Shown here one piece after another: positions 6,832-15,080 of a stretch of 41,962 nucleotides of DNA. Source of the stretch: Candidatus Zixiibacteriota bacterium (GTDB lineage: Bacteria > Zixibacteria > MSB-5A5 > GN15 > FEB-12); NCBI GenBank assembly GCA_024278515.1, contig JAJRTA010000118.1:1-41962 (forward strand), read 5' to 3'. Below the pieces are notes generated by a model that had not been told where the DNA came from, did no database searches, and saw nothing but the letters and a program-made list of their open reading frames with translations. The first letter of the stretch is position 1; each line of letters opens with the position of its first letter. Made by a program: the position numbers and the translations under genes.

Positions 6832-9669
6832 ATGGAAGACGAAGGTAAAGAGAGTATTGTGAAAAAGATACCGAGCAGTATCCTCAATTCAACGATTTGC
6901 GCAATCCTGTTGCTTCTGATGGGTTCATTTGCGGCGGCTCAGGAGGCAGATGACTGCCTGGCCTGTCATGAGGACCCGGACCTGACAAAAATGCGCAAAG
7001 GGAGAGAAATCTCTCTCTACATCGACATAGACAAATACCGCCAGTCCGTTCATGGCGAATGGGAGTGTATTGACTGCCATGCCGACCTGGCCGATGTTGA
7101 CTTTCCTCATGATGAAGAGGTTGAGCCGGTTGACTGCTCCATGTGTCACGATGATATAGCGGAAACCTACATGGCCAGTTTGCACGGGCGCCTGGTGGAA
7201 AAGGGAGAGGATCTGGCCCCGCAGTGCTGGGACTGTCATGGCGCACACGACATAGTAGGCCCGGACAATCCGTCATCGGCGGTGACGAAATTCAATATCC
7301 CGATTATGTGCGGGCGCTGCCACAAAGAGGGGTCCGAGGTAACCCGCGCTTATGATATTCCCGAAGACAGTGTTCTGTACAATTACTCGCTGTCAATTCA
7401 TGGTATCGGACTTTTCAAACAGGGCCTGACTGTTACCGCTGTTTGCAGTGACTGCCATACTGCTCATAATGTACGTAATCATACCGATCCGCAATCATCC
7501 ATTCATCGGGACAATGTGGCCGCTACCTGTCAGAAATGCCACGGCCAGATCGAGAAAGTGCACCGCAAAATAATAAAGGGCGAACTTTGGGAAAAGAAAC
7601 CGGAGCAGGTTCCGGTTTGCGTGGATTGCCACTCGCCGCACCGGATCAGACGAGTGCTGTACAAAGAAGGAATCTCCGATCAGGAATGTATGGAATGCCA
7701 CTCCGATCCGAACCTCTCATTGGTTCGCGACGGGGAGAGCATATCGCTTTATGTCGATTCGGTCGAAGTTCATGGATCGACCCATCGGAATACCGGCTGT
7801 GCCCAGTGTCATACCGGTACGACTCCGCGCCTGGACCGACCGTGCGCTACCGTGGCCACCGAGGTGGATTGTGCCAACTGTCATTCGGAGGTGGCGATTT
7901 CCTACCGGACAGGGATGCACGGAACTCTGGCCGAGCGGGGTGATCCGGATGCGCCCGTATGCAAGGACTGCCACGGCGTTCACGGAATCCGTAAACATAC
8001 CGACAGAAACTCACCAACTTATCCGACCAATGTCCCGGACCTGTGCGGAAAATGTCACCGGCATGGAAACAAAGCGGCGGTCAGATATGAAAACGGAAAC
8101 GGCGGCCACGAACTTCCCGATTATATCGTAAAGAACTATACCATGTCGATCCATGGCAAGGGTCTTTTGCAATCGGGTCTTGTAGTGACCGCGATGTGCA
8201 CCGATTGTCACACTGCGCACCACGTGCTTCCGCACGAAGATCCAGAATCGAGTGTCAACGACGACAACATTGCCAAAACCTGCGCCAAGTGTCATAATGG
8301 AATCTACGAGCAGTTCACCAACAGCATTCACTCGCCGACTGTTTCGGAGACTACGGAACGATTACCCAACTGTAAGGATTGTCATCAATCGCACACAATC
8401 AGCCGGGCCGACAAGGTGAACTTTCGTCTGAACATAAGAAACCAGTGCGGTATCTGCCACGAGGATGTTACCGAGAGCTATTTTGAGACTTTCCACGGCA
8501 AAGTTTCCAAGCTTGGATACGCGGAGGCGGCGCAGTGTTATGATTGTCACGGCTCTCACAACATCCTGCCGCCGGGGGAACCGGGATCGACCTTGTCACA
8601 TCAGAACATTGTTGCGACTTGCGGTAAATGTCATGAGGGATCGCATCGTCAGTTCGCCGGTTATCTTACTCATGCCACCCACCATGATCGCGACAAGTAC
8701 CCCATACTGTTTTATACTTTCTGGTTCATGACCACGTTGCTGGTCGGCACCCTGGCGGTGGCGATTACGCATACTTTATTGTGGCTGCCGCGCTCTTTCC
8801 AGGCTATGCGACAGCATAAGAAGAGACGCGCCGAAATGCGCGGGCAACTGCAATACCGACGATTCAAACCGTTGCACAGCCGCCTGCATATACTTGTTGT
8901 CCTGAGTTTTCTCGGTCTTGCTCTGACCGGCATGACCCTGAAGTTTTCCTATCTGAGCTGGGCGCAGTGGATTTCCGGAGTATTGGGCGGCTTCGAGTCA
9001 GCCGGGTTTATCCATCGGGTGTGTGCTGTTATAACGTTCTTCTATTTCGGTACGCATCTTTTCGATCTTATCCGACAGTATCGTAAGAAACGGTCGCCTA
9101 TAAAAGAGATGCTGAGCTCTCCCTATTCCATGGTTCCGACCTGGAATGATGCGAAAGAACTTTACGCCACCCTCAAATGGTTCATCGGTATCGGCCCCCG
9201 TCCCGCCTATGGACGCTGGACCTACTGGGAGAAGTTCGATTACTTTGCGGTTTTCTGGGGCGTCGCGATAATCGGATCTACCGGCCTTATGCTGTGGTTC
9301 CCGGAATACTTTACCTATATCCTTCCGGGCTGGATAATCAATGTGGCGACAATTATCCACTCGGATGAAGCCCTGCTGGCTACGGCGTTTATTTTCACCG
9401 TACATTTCTTCAACACTCATTTCCGCCCGGACAAGTTCCCGATGGATACCGTTATATTTACCGGCCGCATGCCACTGGAAGAACTCAGGCTGGAGCGACC
9501 GCGTGAATATAACCATCTTGTCAAAACCCACCAGTTGAGAAAGCATTTGGTCGAACCCCTGCCGCCGGCTATGGAACGGACCGCCCGGATTTTCGGCGCA
9601 ATTGCTTTGACTGTCGGGATTTCAATTATCCTTCTGATTATCTATGCTGAGATCTTCGGTTATCGATAG
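6832..9669 (+). CDS. CbcL-like fusion: 19-heme cytochrome c plus cytochrome b membrane domain
   Basis: 945-aa membrane cytochrome. The signal peptide (SILNSTICAILLLLMGSFAA) fits a start at ATG 6832 or at the in-frame GTG 6859, which removes an unusual acidic MEDEGKESI leader. Residues ~40-615 hold nineteen CXXCH motifs. They form two eight-heme modules (about residues 40-282 and 283-530) of matching order, plus a third partial unit equal to hemes 3-5. Membrane segments begin near residue 625 and include the histidine pattern of HydC/FdnI-type cytochrome b (IHRVCAV, GTHLFDL, IIHSDEALL, FTVHFFNTHF), ending in an extra C-terminal helix (IALTVGISIILLIIYA). Like the divergent 11-heme gene it resembles Geobacter CbcL but with about twice the hemes. 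Inferred role: quinone-linked electron transfer across the periplasm. Confidence 0.9.
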   Translation: MEDEGKESIVKKIPSSILNSTICAILLLLMGSFAAAQEADDCLACHEDPDLTKMRKGREISLYIDIDKYRQSVHGEWECIDCHADLADVDFPHDEEVEPVDCSMCHDDIAETYMASLHGRLVEKGEDLAPQCWDCHGAHDIVGPDNPSSAVTKFNIPIMCGRCHKEGSEVTRAYDIPEDSVLYNYSLSIHGIGLFKQGLTVTAVCSDCHTAHNVRNHTDPQSSIHRDNVAATCQKCHGQIEKVHRKIIKGELWEKKPEQVPVCVDCHSPHRIRRVLYKEGISDQECMECHSDPNLSLVRDGESISLYVDSVEVHGSTHRNTGCAQCHTGTTPRLDRPCATVATEVDCANCHSEVAISYRTGMHGTLAERGDPDAPVCKDCHGVHGIRKHTDRNSPTYPTNVPDLCGKCHRHGNKAAVRYENGNGGHELPDYIVKNYTMSIHGKGLLQSGLVVTAMCTDCHTAHHVLPHEDPESSVNDDNIAKTCAKCHNGIYEQFTNSIHSPTVSETTERLPNCKDCHQSHTISRADKVNFRLNIRNQCGICHEDVTESYFETFHGKVSKLGYAEAAQCYDCHGSHNILPPGEPGSTLSHQNIVATCGKCHEGSHRQFAGYLTHATHHDRDKYPILFYTFWFMTTLLVGTLAVAITHTLLWLPRSFQAMRQHKKRRAEMRGQLQYRRFKPLHSRLHILVVLSFLGLALTGMTLKFSYLSWAQWISGVLGGFESAGFIHRVCAVITFFYFGTHLFDLIRQYRKKRSPIKEMLSSPYSMVPTWNDAKELYATLKWFIGIGPRPAYGRWTYWEKFDYFAVFWGVAIIGSTGLMLWFPEYFTYILPGWIINVATIIHSDEALLATAFIFTVHFFNTHFRPDKFPMDTVIFTGRMPLEELRLERPREYNHLVKTHQLRKHLVEPLPPAMERTARIFGAIALTVGISIILLIIYAEIFGYR

Positions 9670-9793
9670 GCTGATGTGTTCGTTATCATAACTTGTTACC
9701 GAAGTCGCTGTCGGCCTGCGACGGCGGTAGCAGTTCTTTTGTCCTTCACTTCAGTCAGGTAGAAATCACTCAGGTGTATTGTTGTTTTTTCGA

Positions 9794-10639
9794 TCAGTCA
9801 ACCAGGCTTCGCAGAACCTTGAGGTTTTCGATATCCTCAGAGAGATCTTCGCCCTTGGGCGTTTCAAGGATCATAGGTATCTTTTTCAGTAGTCGATCAT
9901 TTACGAAATTGCGGAAACCTTCCAGCCCGATATGACCCTGCCCGATATGTTCGTGACGGTCTTTTCTGGAACCGAATTCACGTTTGCTGTCGTTAATATG
10001 AATTATCCGCAAACGGTTCAGACCGATTATTTCATCAAACTGTTTGATAGTCTTTTCGTACTCCCCCGGTTCGACAATCGGGTACCCGGCCGCAAAGATA
10101 TGACAGGTATCAAGACACACGCCTATATTATCCTTGTCTTCAACGCCGTCTATAATCTGCGCCAACTGTTCAAATTTGTAGCCGAGGTTCGACCCCTGTC
10201 CGGCGGTAGTCTCAAGCAATAGCGACACGCTGTTATCTGTAAGCTCGTTGAACATCCTGTTGATGCTTTCGATAATCGCAGCCAGTCCCGCTTCTTCACC
10301 GGTTCCCACATGTGATCCCGGATGTATCACCAGGCCGGGAATCCCAAGCAGTTGACAGCGCCGCATCTCTTCGGTGAGGGCCTTGCGTGATTTCTCACGC
10401 AAGGCTTCATCAGGTGAGGCGATATTGATCAGGTAGCTTGAATGCGAGCATGAAACCGTAACACCGGTATTTTCGATCGCTTCTAAATACCGGTCGATTT
10501 CGGATCTTTCAAGTTTCCGGGCTTTCCACTGATTGTTGGACTTGTTGAACATCTGGATCGTGTCGCAGGTAGCCTTCTTCCCGCGTTCGATCGCATTGAA
10601 TACTCCCCCGGCGATTGATTCATGAGCGCCAAAAAGCAA
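9794..10639 (-). CDS. nfo: Endonuclease IV (AP endonuclease)
   Basis: Zinc-dependent TIM-barrel AP endonuclease of base-excision repair that cleaves 5' to abasic sites. Family segments seen include FGAHESIAGG at the start, IQMFNKSNNQW, VIHPGSHVG, LLLETTAGQG, VCLDTCHIFAAGY, IHINDSKREFGSRKDRHEHIG and a final ILETPKG. These supply the trinuclear-zinc His/Asp/Glu ligands. The ORF track begins at ATG 10681, but homologues start two or three residues before xGAHxSxxGG. The TTG at 10639 is preceded at a good distance by AGGAAAGG, so I take TTG, giving 281 aa. The extra upstream 14 codons contain a chance second HESIAG. It is convergent with the 19-heme cytochrome gene. Confidence 0.94.
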   Translation of the reverse strand: MLFGAHESIAGGVFNAIERGKKATCDTIQMFNKSNNQWKARKLERSEIDRYLEAIENTGVTVSCSHSSYLINIASPDEALREKSRKALTEEMRRCQLLGIPGLVIHPGSHVGTGEEAGLAAIIESINRMFNELTDNSVSLLLETTAGQGSNLGYKFEQLAQIIDGVEDKDNIGVCLDTCHIFAAGYPIVEPGEYEKTIKQFDEIIGLNRLRIIHINDSKREFGSRKDRHEHIGQGHIGLEGFRNFVNDRLLKKIPMILETPKGEDLSEDIENLKVLRSLVD

Positions 10640-10933
10640 AATAACGACCTTTCCTGCTATGCTTTCATGTAACAACCGCATAATACAGGATCGGTTCCGG
10701 AGCGTAAACAGAAATCAGCGGCGAACCCGATGAAAAATAAATCGACCGCAGGTGACGTAACGTCAATATTGACTGAAGAACATCCTGTGTTGTCACTGTT
10801 CTTGTTAGAGGGGACACCGGAAACCTTTTGATGTCTGTTTTGCACACCCGGCTTGTGGCCTGCAGATCAACCGGTTTTCTGGAAGGCAGAAGACTGTTAA
10901 GTTATGGCTGAAGCAAGCCGTTAATATGAGTAT

Positions 10934-11875
10934 ATGGAAACAAAAATGCCTCAGCGGATATTTCAGTACGAAATCCATGACTATATCGGTAACGGCAAAA
11001 ACGGAGAGGTTTACCGCGGGCTCGACTCAACCAGTGGTCGTCAGGTTGTGGTAAAGCTCCTGCGTCCGGAGATTGGAGCCGACACAGCTTTCAAAACAGA
11101 CAACCGCAAACGGCTTGACTGCGCCCGCAACCGGGAGCATCCCAATATCGCCACCCTGCTGGAAATAATCGAACATGACAACCGCATCGTGCTTGTCTCG
11201 GAATTCGTCGCTGGGCGGTCATTTCAGGCAGTTTTGGAGTCCGGTCCGATGCAGGTTGCGAACTTTACCCCCTGGGTCTGTCAGATTGCTGCAGGTCTGA
11301 AGTTTTTGCATGACGCTGAAATAATCCACGGTAATATAAAACCATCGAATATTATTGTCTCCGATAACGGTACGGTAAAGCTTACCGATTTCTGCCTTCC
11401 CCGCATTCCTGAGAGTAACGAGACTGATCTTGTCACTTACAAGCGGGAATTGATTGAGTTCGCCTCACCCGAGGAGGTATGTTGCGGACCTCTTCAGCCG
11501 GCTTCGGATTTGTTCTCTTTGGGTTCGGTACTCTACAAGATGTTGACCGGTCAGCCGCCTTTTCCGGGTCAGAATGCTGCTGAGGTTTCCCGCCAGATAT
11601 TGAATTTCAAGCCTGATTTCGGTCTTCTTACACGTCAACAGGTTCCCGGCGAAATAAAACTGCTTCTGAAAAGACTCCTGTCAGCCCAGCCAAAAGAGCA
11701 GAGGTGTACCGACTGCGAGGAACTGATTGCTACTCTGGAGGCGATCAGCCATCTTGAAAAACAGTCCATTGAGAATGAAATCGGAGGTTATTCGCCTTCC
11801 TACCGCCTTTATCTTCTACTGCCGGTTTTGGTTGTATTGCTGGTATTGCTCTGGAGCTATCTGGCCGGTAAATAG
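10934..11875 (+). CDS. Membrane-anchored Ser/Thr kinase-like protein, probable pseudokinase
   Basis: 313-aa Hanks-type kinase fold with one C-terminal membrane helix (LYLLLPVLVVLLVLLWSYLAG), kinase domain predicted cytosolic. Present: glycine-rich loop (GNGKNGEVYRG), the ATP-binding lysine K41 in VVVKLL, and the activation-segment SPE (FASPEE). The HRD catalytic loop is HGN (132-134, HGNIKPSNI), so the catalytic Asp is Asn and the Arg is Gly. DFG is DFC (152-154). Loss of the catalytic base argues for a pseudokinase or a very weak kinase; KPSN and DF retention suggests nucleotide binding may persist. No PASTA or other sensor domain follows the membrane helix. It sits upstream of lon on the same strand, but lon appears to have its own promoter. 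Confidence 0.85.
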   Translation: METKMPQRIFQYEIHDYIGNGKNGEVYRGLDSTSGRQVVVKLLRPEIGADTAFKTDNRKRLDCARNREHPNIATLLEIIEHDNRIVLVSEFVAGRSFQAVLESGPMQVANFTPWVCQIAAGLKFLHDAEIIHGNIKPSNIIVSDNGTVKLTDFCLPRIPESNETDLVTYKRELIEFASPEEVCCGPLQPASDLFSLGSVLYKMLTGQPPFPGQNAAEVSRQILNFKPDFGLLTRQQVPGEIKLLLKRLLSAQPKEQRCTDCEELIATLEAISHLEKQSIENEIGGYSPSYRLYLLLPVLVVLLVLLWSYLAGK

Positions 11876-11941
11876 CCGGGCTTTTTCCGAAACAGCCACA
11901 CCGTCACCAAAATCACTTACTTTTTCAGTCCCAAAAAGCAG

Positions 11942-11979
11942 TTGTCCCTTTGAGACGTTTATCATATTTTGAGACGTTT
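11942..11979 (+). promoter_or_regulatory. lon promoter overlapped by a direct-repeat operator
   Basis: TTGTCC (11942-11947) and TATTTT (11965-11970) are spaced by 17 bp. Two exact copies of TTTGAGACGTTT begin at 11949 and 11968, 19 bp apart, close to two helical turns. The first fills the spacer and the second covers the -10 and predicted start. This geometry suits a repressor. It is not a sigma32 promoter, CtsR heptad repeat, CIRCE or HAIR element. Confidence 0.6.
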
Positions 11980-12006
11980 GGCCGGTCCCCGGCATAGAAG
12001 AAAGAT

Positions 12007-14415
12007 ATGGCAATGAAATATGTACATAATGACGAAACTCTGAATATCCCCGGCCGTCTGCCGGTGATCCCGGTGCGTGATGTGATCATCTTTCCCTACA
12101 TGATGTACCCGCTGCTGATCGGCCGCGAGTTCACAGTCAACGCGCTTCAGGAAGCAATGGTTCGGGATAAGCTGGTGCTATTGCTGGCCCAGCATACCGC
12201 CGAAATCGACAGCCCGGAAGAGGACGATCTGTACCGGGTGGGGGTGGTCGCCCGGATTCTGCAGGTTATGAAAATGCCGAACGGCATGCTCAAGGTGCTG
12301 GTGGAAGGGCTGGTACGGGCGCACACTGTCAGTCTGTCCGTCGGGGGGCGGTACATTTCGGCCCGCCTTGAATTATTCGATACGGCCGGTCCGTCATTCG
12401 ACCGCGAAACGGAAGCGTTGTCCCGGACAGTCGGAGAAAGTTTCGCCGAATACGTCAGGCTGAACCACCGGATACCGGACGAGGTGCTGGTTTCACTGGC
12501 CTCGATTGAGGATTACGGACAGCAGGCCGATACGGTAGCGGCTCACCTTCTGCACAAGATCGAAACCAAGCAGAAACTGCTCGAAGCAAAAACTCCTCGT
12601 GAGCGATTTATTATCCTGGCCGCTGTGCTCAAAGAGGAGATCGAGATTCTCAATCTTGAACAGGAGATCGACGGCAGTGTGCGCGAATCGATGTCACGCA
12701 GTCAGCGGGAGTTCTACCTTCAGCAGCAACTGAAAGCGATCAAAGAAGAGCTGGGCCAGTATGATGACTCGGGAACTGATGTTGACGATCTTTACGCCAG
12801 ACTCGAGACAGGGGACTTCCCCAAACGGGTTCGGACCAAAGCTGAAGATGAGATCAAAAAGCTCTCCAGGATGCATCCGTTCTCTGCCGAGGCGGGAGTT
12901 GTCAGATCATATCTTGACTGGCTGCTCGGATTGCCGTGGGATAATTTCACCGAAGATCGTACAGATTTCAAAGAAGTACGCTCGATCCTTGACGGTGACC
13001 ATTTCGGCCTGGATAAACCTAAACAGCGTATCCTCGAACATCTGGCCGTAATGCGTCTGGCCGGCAAAGTCCGCGGACCTATCGTATGTCTGGTCGGTCC
13101 GCCCGGAGTAGGAAAAACATCGGTGGGACGGTCGATTGCCCGCGCTCTGGACCGAAAGTTTGTGCGTATGTCACTCGGCGGTGTTCACGACGAGGCCGAA
13201 ATACGCGGGCATCGTCGCACTTATATCGGCGCCCTGCCCGGTCGGATAATCCAGTCGATCAAGAAGGCCAAAGCGTCGAACCCGGTTTTCCTGCTTGATG
13301 AGATAGACAAACTCGGTTCCGATTTTCGGGGTGATCCGGCTTCGGCGCTTCTGGAAGTGCTCGATCCCGAACAGAACTGCACGTTCACCGACAACTATCT
13401 TGAAGTCGAATATGATCTTTCGGACATCCTGTTCATCACCACCGCCAACACAACTGCTTCGATTCCGCCGGCTCTGCGGGACCGTATGGAGATCATCCAT
13501 CTGCCCGGGTACCTTGATTTCGAGAAAGCGGCCATTGCGACCGATTTTCTGGTTCCGAAACTGCGCAAAATGAACGGTCTCGAGAAAGTCCGGGTTGCTT
13601 TCGAGGATGACGCCATCATGGAAATTATCCGTCATTACACACGTGAAGCGGGTGTTCGTGAGCTGGAGAGACAAATATCCTCGATGATGCGCAAAGCGGC
13701 TGTTACTATTGCCGACGGCAAGCGCTTACGCAAACTGACCTTCACCAAAAGCAAAGTCACCCGGATGCTGGGTGCGCCCAAATATACCGGCACCAATATC
13801 AAGACAAAACCGACAGTTGGCTACGCGGTCGGGCTGGCCTGGACCGAAATGGGCGGCGAAGTGCTTCCCGTCGAGGTAGTTCCCCTGCGAGGCAAAGCCA
13901 AACTGACACTTACCGGATCGCTGGGCGATGTTATGCAGGAATCAGCCACGGCCGGTCTGGCCTTTATACGCCGACATGCCGGAAGTTACGGTCTTGACGA
14001 TAATTTCTTCGAGAACCTGGAATTGCATGTTCACTGTCCGGAAGGGGCCGTGCCCAAGGACGGACCCTCGGCCGGGTTGACATTGCTTGCGGCGATGTTG
14101 TCCAGCCTGACCGGTATTCCGGTGCGGACCGATATCGCCATGACCGGCGAGATCACCCTGACCGGCGATATTCTGGCTGTGGGGGGACTGAATGAAAAAC
14201 TCCTCGCTGCCAGGAGACTGGGTATCAACCGGATTATCCTCCCGGATAAGAACCGCAAGGATATTAACGAACTGCCGAAGGATTTGCTTGAAGGGCTGAA
14301 GCTGCATTATGTTCGTACGGTAAGCGCCGGTCTGAAACTGGTAATGGCCGATTCTCCTGCCGGACTGACCGGAAGAAAAACAGTCAGAACCAACCGGGCG
14401 GGAGCTCGTCAGTGA
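12007..14415 (+). CDS. lon: ATP-dependent protease Lon (LonA)
   Basis: Cytosolic AAA+ serine protease that degrades misfolded and regulatory proteins. The 802 residues show the full LonA order: N-terminal LAN domain (LPVIPVRDVIIFPYM), coiled helical region (FYLQQQLKAIKEELG), Walker A GPPGVGKTS (about residue 364), Walker B VFLLDEIDK, and the S16 protease domain. The dyad is Ser688 in KDGPSAGLT and Lys731 in LNEKLLAA. The 43-residue separation equals that of E. coli S679/K722. It overlaps engB by four bases, so the two are translationally coupled. A direct-repeat operator overlaps its promoter. A second, Lon-like AAA_32 gene starts at 40640. Confidence 0.98.
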   Translation: MAMKYVHNDETLNIPGRLPVIPVRDVIIFPYMMYPLLIGREFTVNALQEAMVRDKLVLLLAQHTAEIDSPEEDDLYRVGVVARILQVMKMPNGMLKVLVEGLVRAHTVSLSVGGRYISARLELFDTAGPSFDRETEALSRTVGESFAEYVRLNHRIPDEVLVSLASIEDYGQQADTVAAHLLHKIETKQKLLEAKTPRERFIILAAVLKEEIEILNLEQEIDGSVRESMSRSQREFYLQQQLKAIKEELGQYDDSGTDVDDLYARLETGDFPKRVRTKAEDEIKKLSRMHPFSAEAGVVRSYLDWLLGLPWDNFTEDRTDFKEVRSILDGDHFGLDKPKQRILEHLAVMRLAGKVRGPIVCLVGPPGVGKTSVGRSIARALDRKFVRMSLGGVHDEAEIRGHRRTYIGALPGRIIQSIKKAKASNPVFLLDEIDKLGSDFRGDPASALLEVLDPEQNCTFTDNYLEVEYDLSDILFITTANTTASIPPALRDRMEIIHLPGYLDFEKAAIATDFLVPKLRKMNGLEKVRVAFEDDAIMEIIRHYTREAGVRELERQISSMMRKAAVTIADGKRLRKLTFTKSKVTRMLGAPKYTGTNIKTKPTVGYAVGLAWTEMGGEVLPVEVVPLRGKAKLTLTGSLGDVMQESATAGLAFIRRHAGSYGLDDNFFENLELHVHCPEGAVPKDGPSAGLTLLAAMLSSLTGIPVRTDIAMTGEITLTGDILAVGGLNEKLLAARRLGINRIILPDKNRKDINELPKDLLEGLKLHYVRTVSAGLKLVMADSPAGLTGRKTVRTNRAGARQ

Positions 14416-15059
14416 ACGACAGTGCGACAGTGACCGGGCCACCACTGTCGACCGTTAACGAGAAACATAAATATACCGTGCTTAAGATAAAACAGTGTGA
14501 GTTTGTCGGGTCTTTCTTTACGCTGGATAAGATTCCTCGTGATCCTCGGCCCCAGATCGCTTTTGCCGGACGCTCCAATGTCGGTAAGTCGACTTTGTTG
14601 AACAGTCTGGTGGGACAGCGAAAAATGGCCCGGGTATCCAACACGCCCGGCAAGACACGATCGCTCAATTTCTTTTTGATCAACGATCGTTTCAATTTTG
14701 TCGATCTCCCCGGTTACGGGTACGCCAAAGTATCGAAAGCGGAAAGAGCTTCGTGGGCGAAGCTGATTGAGGGATATCTGAAAACCAGTGAGCAGTTGGT
14801 CGGACTGGTGCTTCTGCTGGACTGCCGACGGGACCCCAATGACGATGATCTCCAGATGCTTGAGTGGCTCGGCGAAAGCCGACTGCCGACTCTTATCGTT
14901 GTCACCAAGACCGACAAGCTCAACCGGGACAAGACAGCGCGAAAACTAAGGCAGATCGAGACAGCTCTGGGTCTCCCGGCGATCGGTTTTTCATCACTGT
15001 CAGGAACAGGGAAAAATGAATTGCTGGCCGCTCTCGGCGATTTGCTGAACGACCGGTAA
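14412..15059 (+). CDS. engB: Ribosome biogenesis GTP-binding protein EngB/YsxC
   Basis: 215-aa TrmE-Era-like GTPase needed for large-subunit assembly. G1 is GRSNVGKST, G3 DLPGYGYAKVSK, G4 VTKTDK, and the G5 region FSSLSGTGK. Start is GTG 14412, overlapping the lon stop in GTGA. An alternative would be a start nearer YTVLKIKQCEF, since homologues often begin there; the 22-residue N-terminal extension is not conserved in families I know. The pairing of lon and engB is common in bacteria. Confidence 0.95.
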   Translation: MNDSATVTGPPLSTVNEKHKYTVLKIKQCEFVGSFFTLDKIPRDPRPQIAFAGRSNVGKSTLLNSLVGQRKMARVSNTPGKTRSLNFFLINDRFNFVDLPGYGYAKVSKAERASWAKLIEGYLKTSEQLVGLVLLLDCRRDPNDDDLQMLEWLGESRLPTLIVVTKTDKLNRDKTARKLRQIETALGLPAIGFSSLSGTGKNELLAALGDLLNDR

Positions 15060-15080
15060 AATTTGAGAGTCTGAAAAAAT

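Noticed and set aside
11942-12006. Classical heat-shock elements upstream of lon
   Set aside because: No CTTGAA-CCCCAT sigma32 promoter, CIRCE, HAIR or CtsR pattern; only the novel direct repeat is present.
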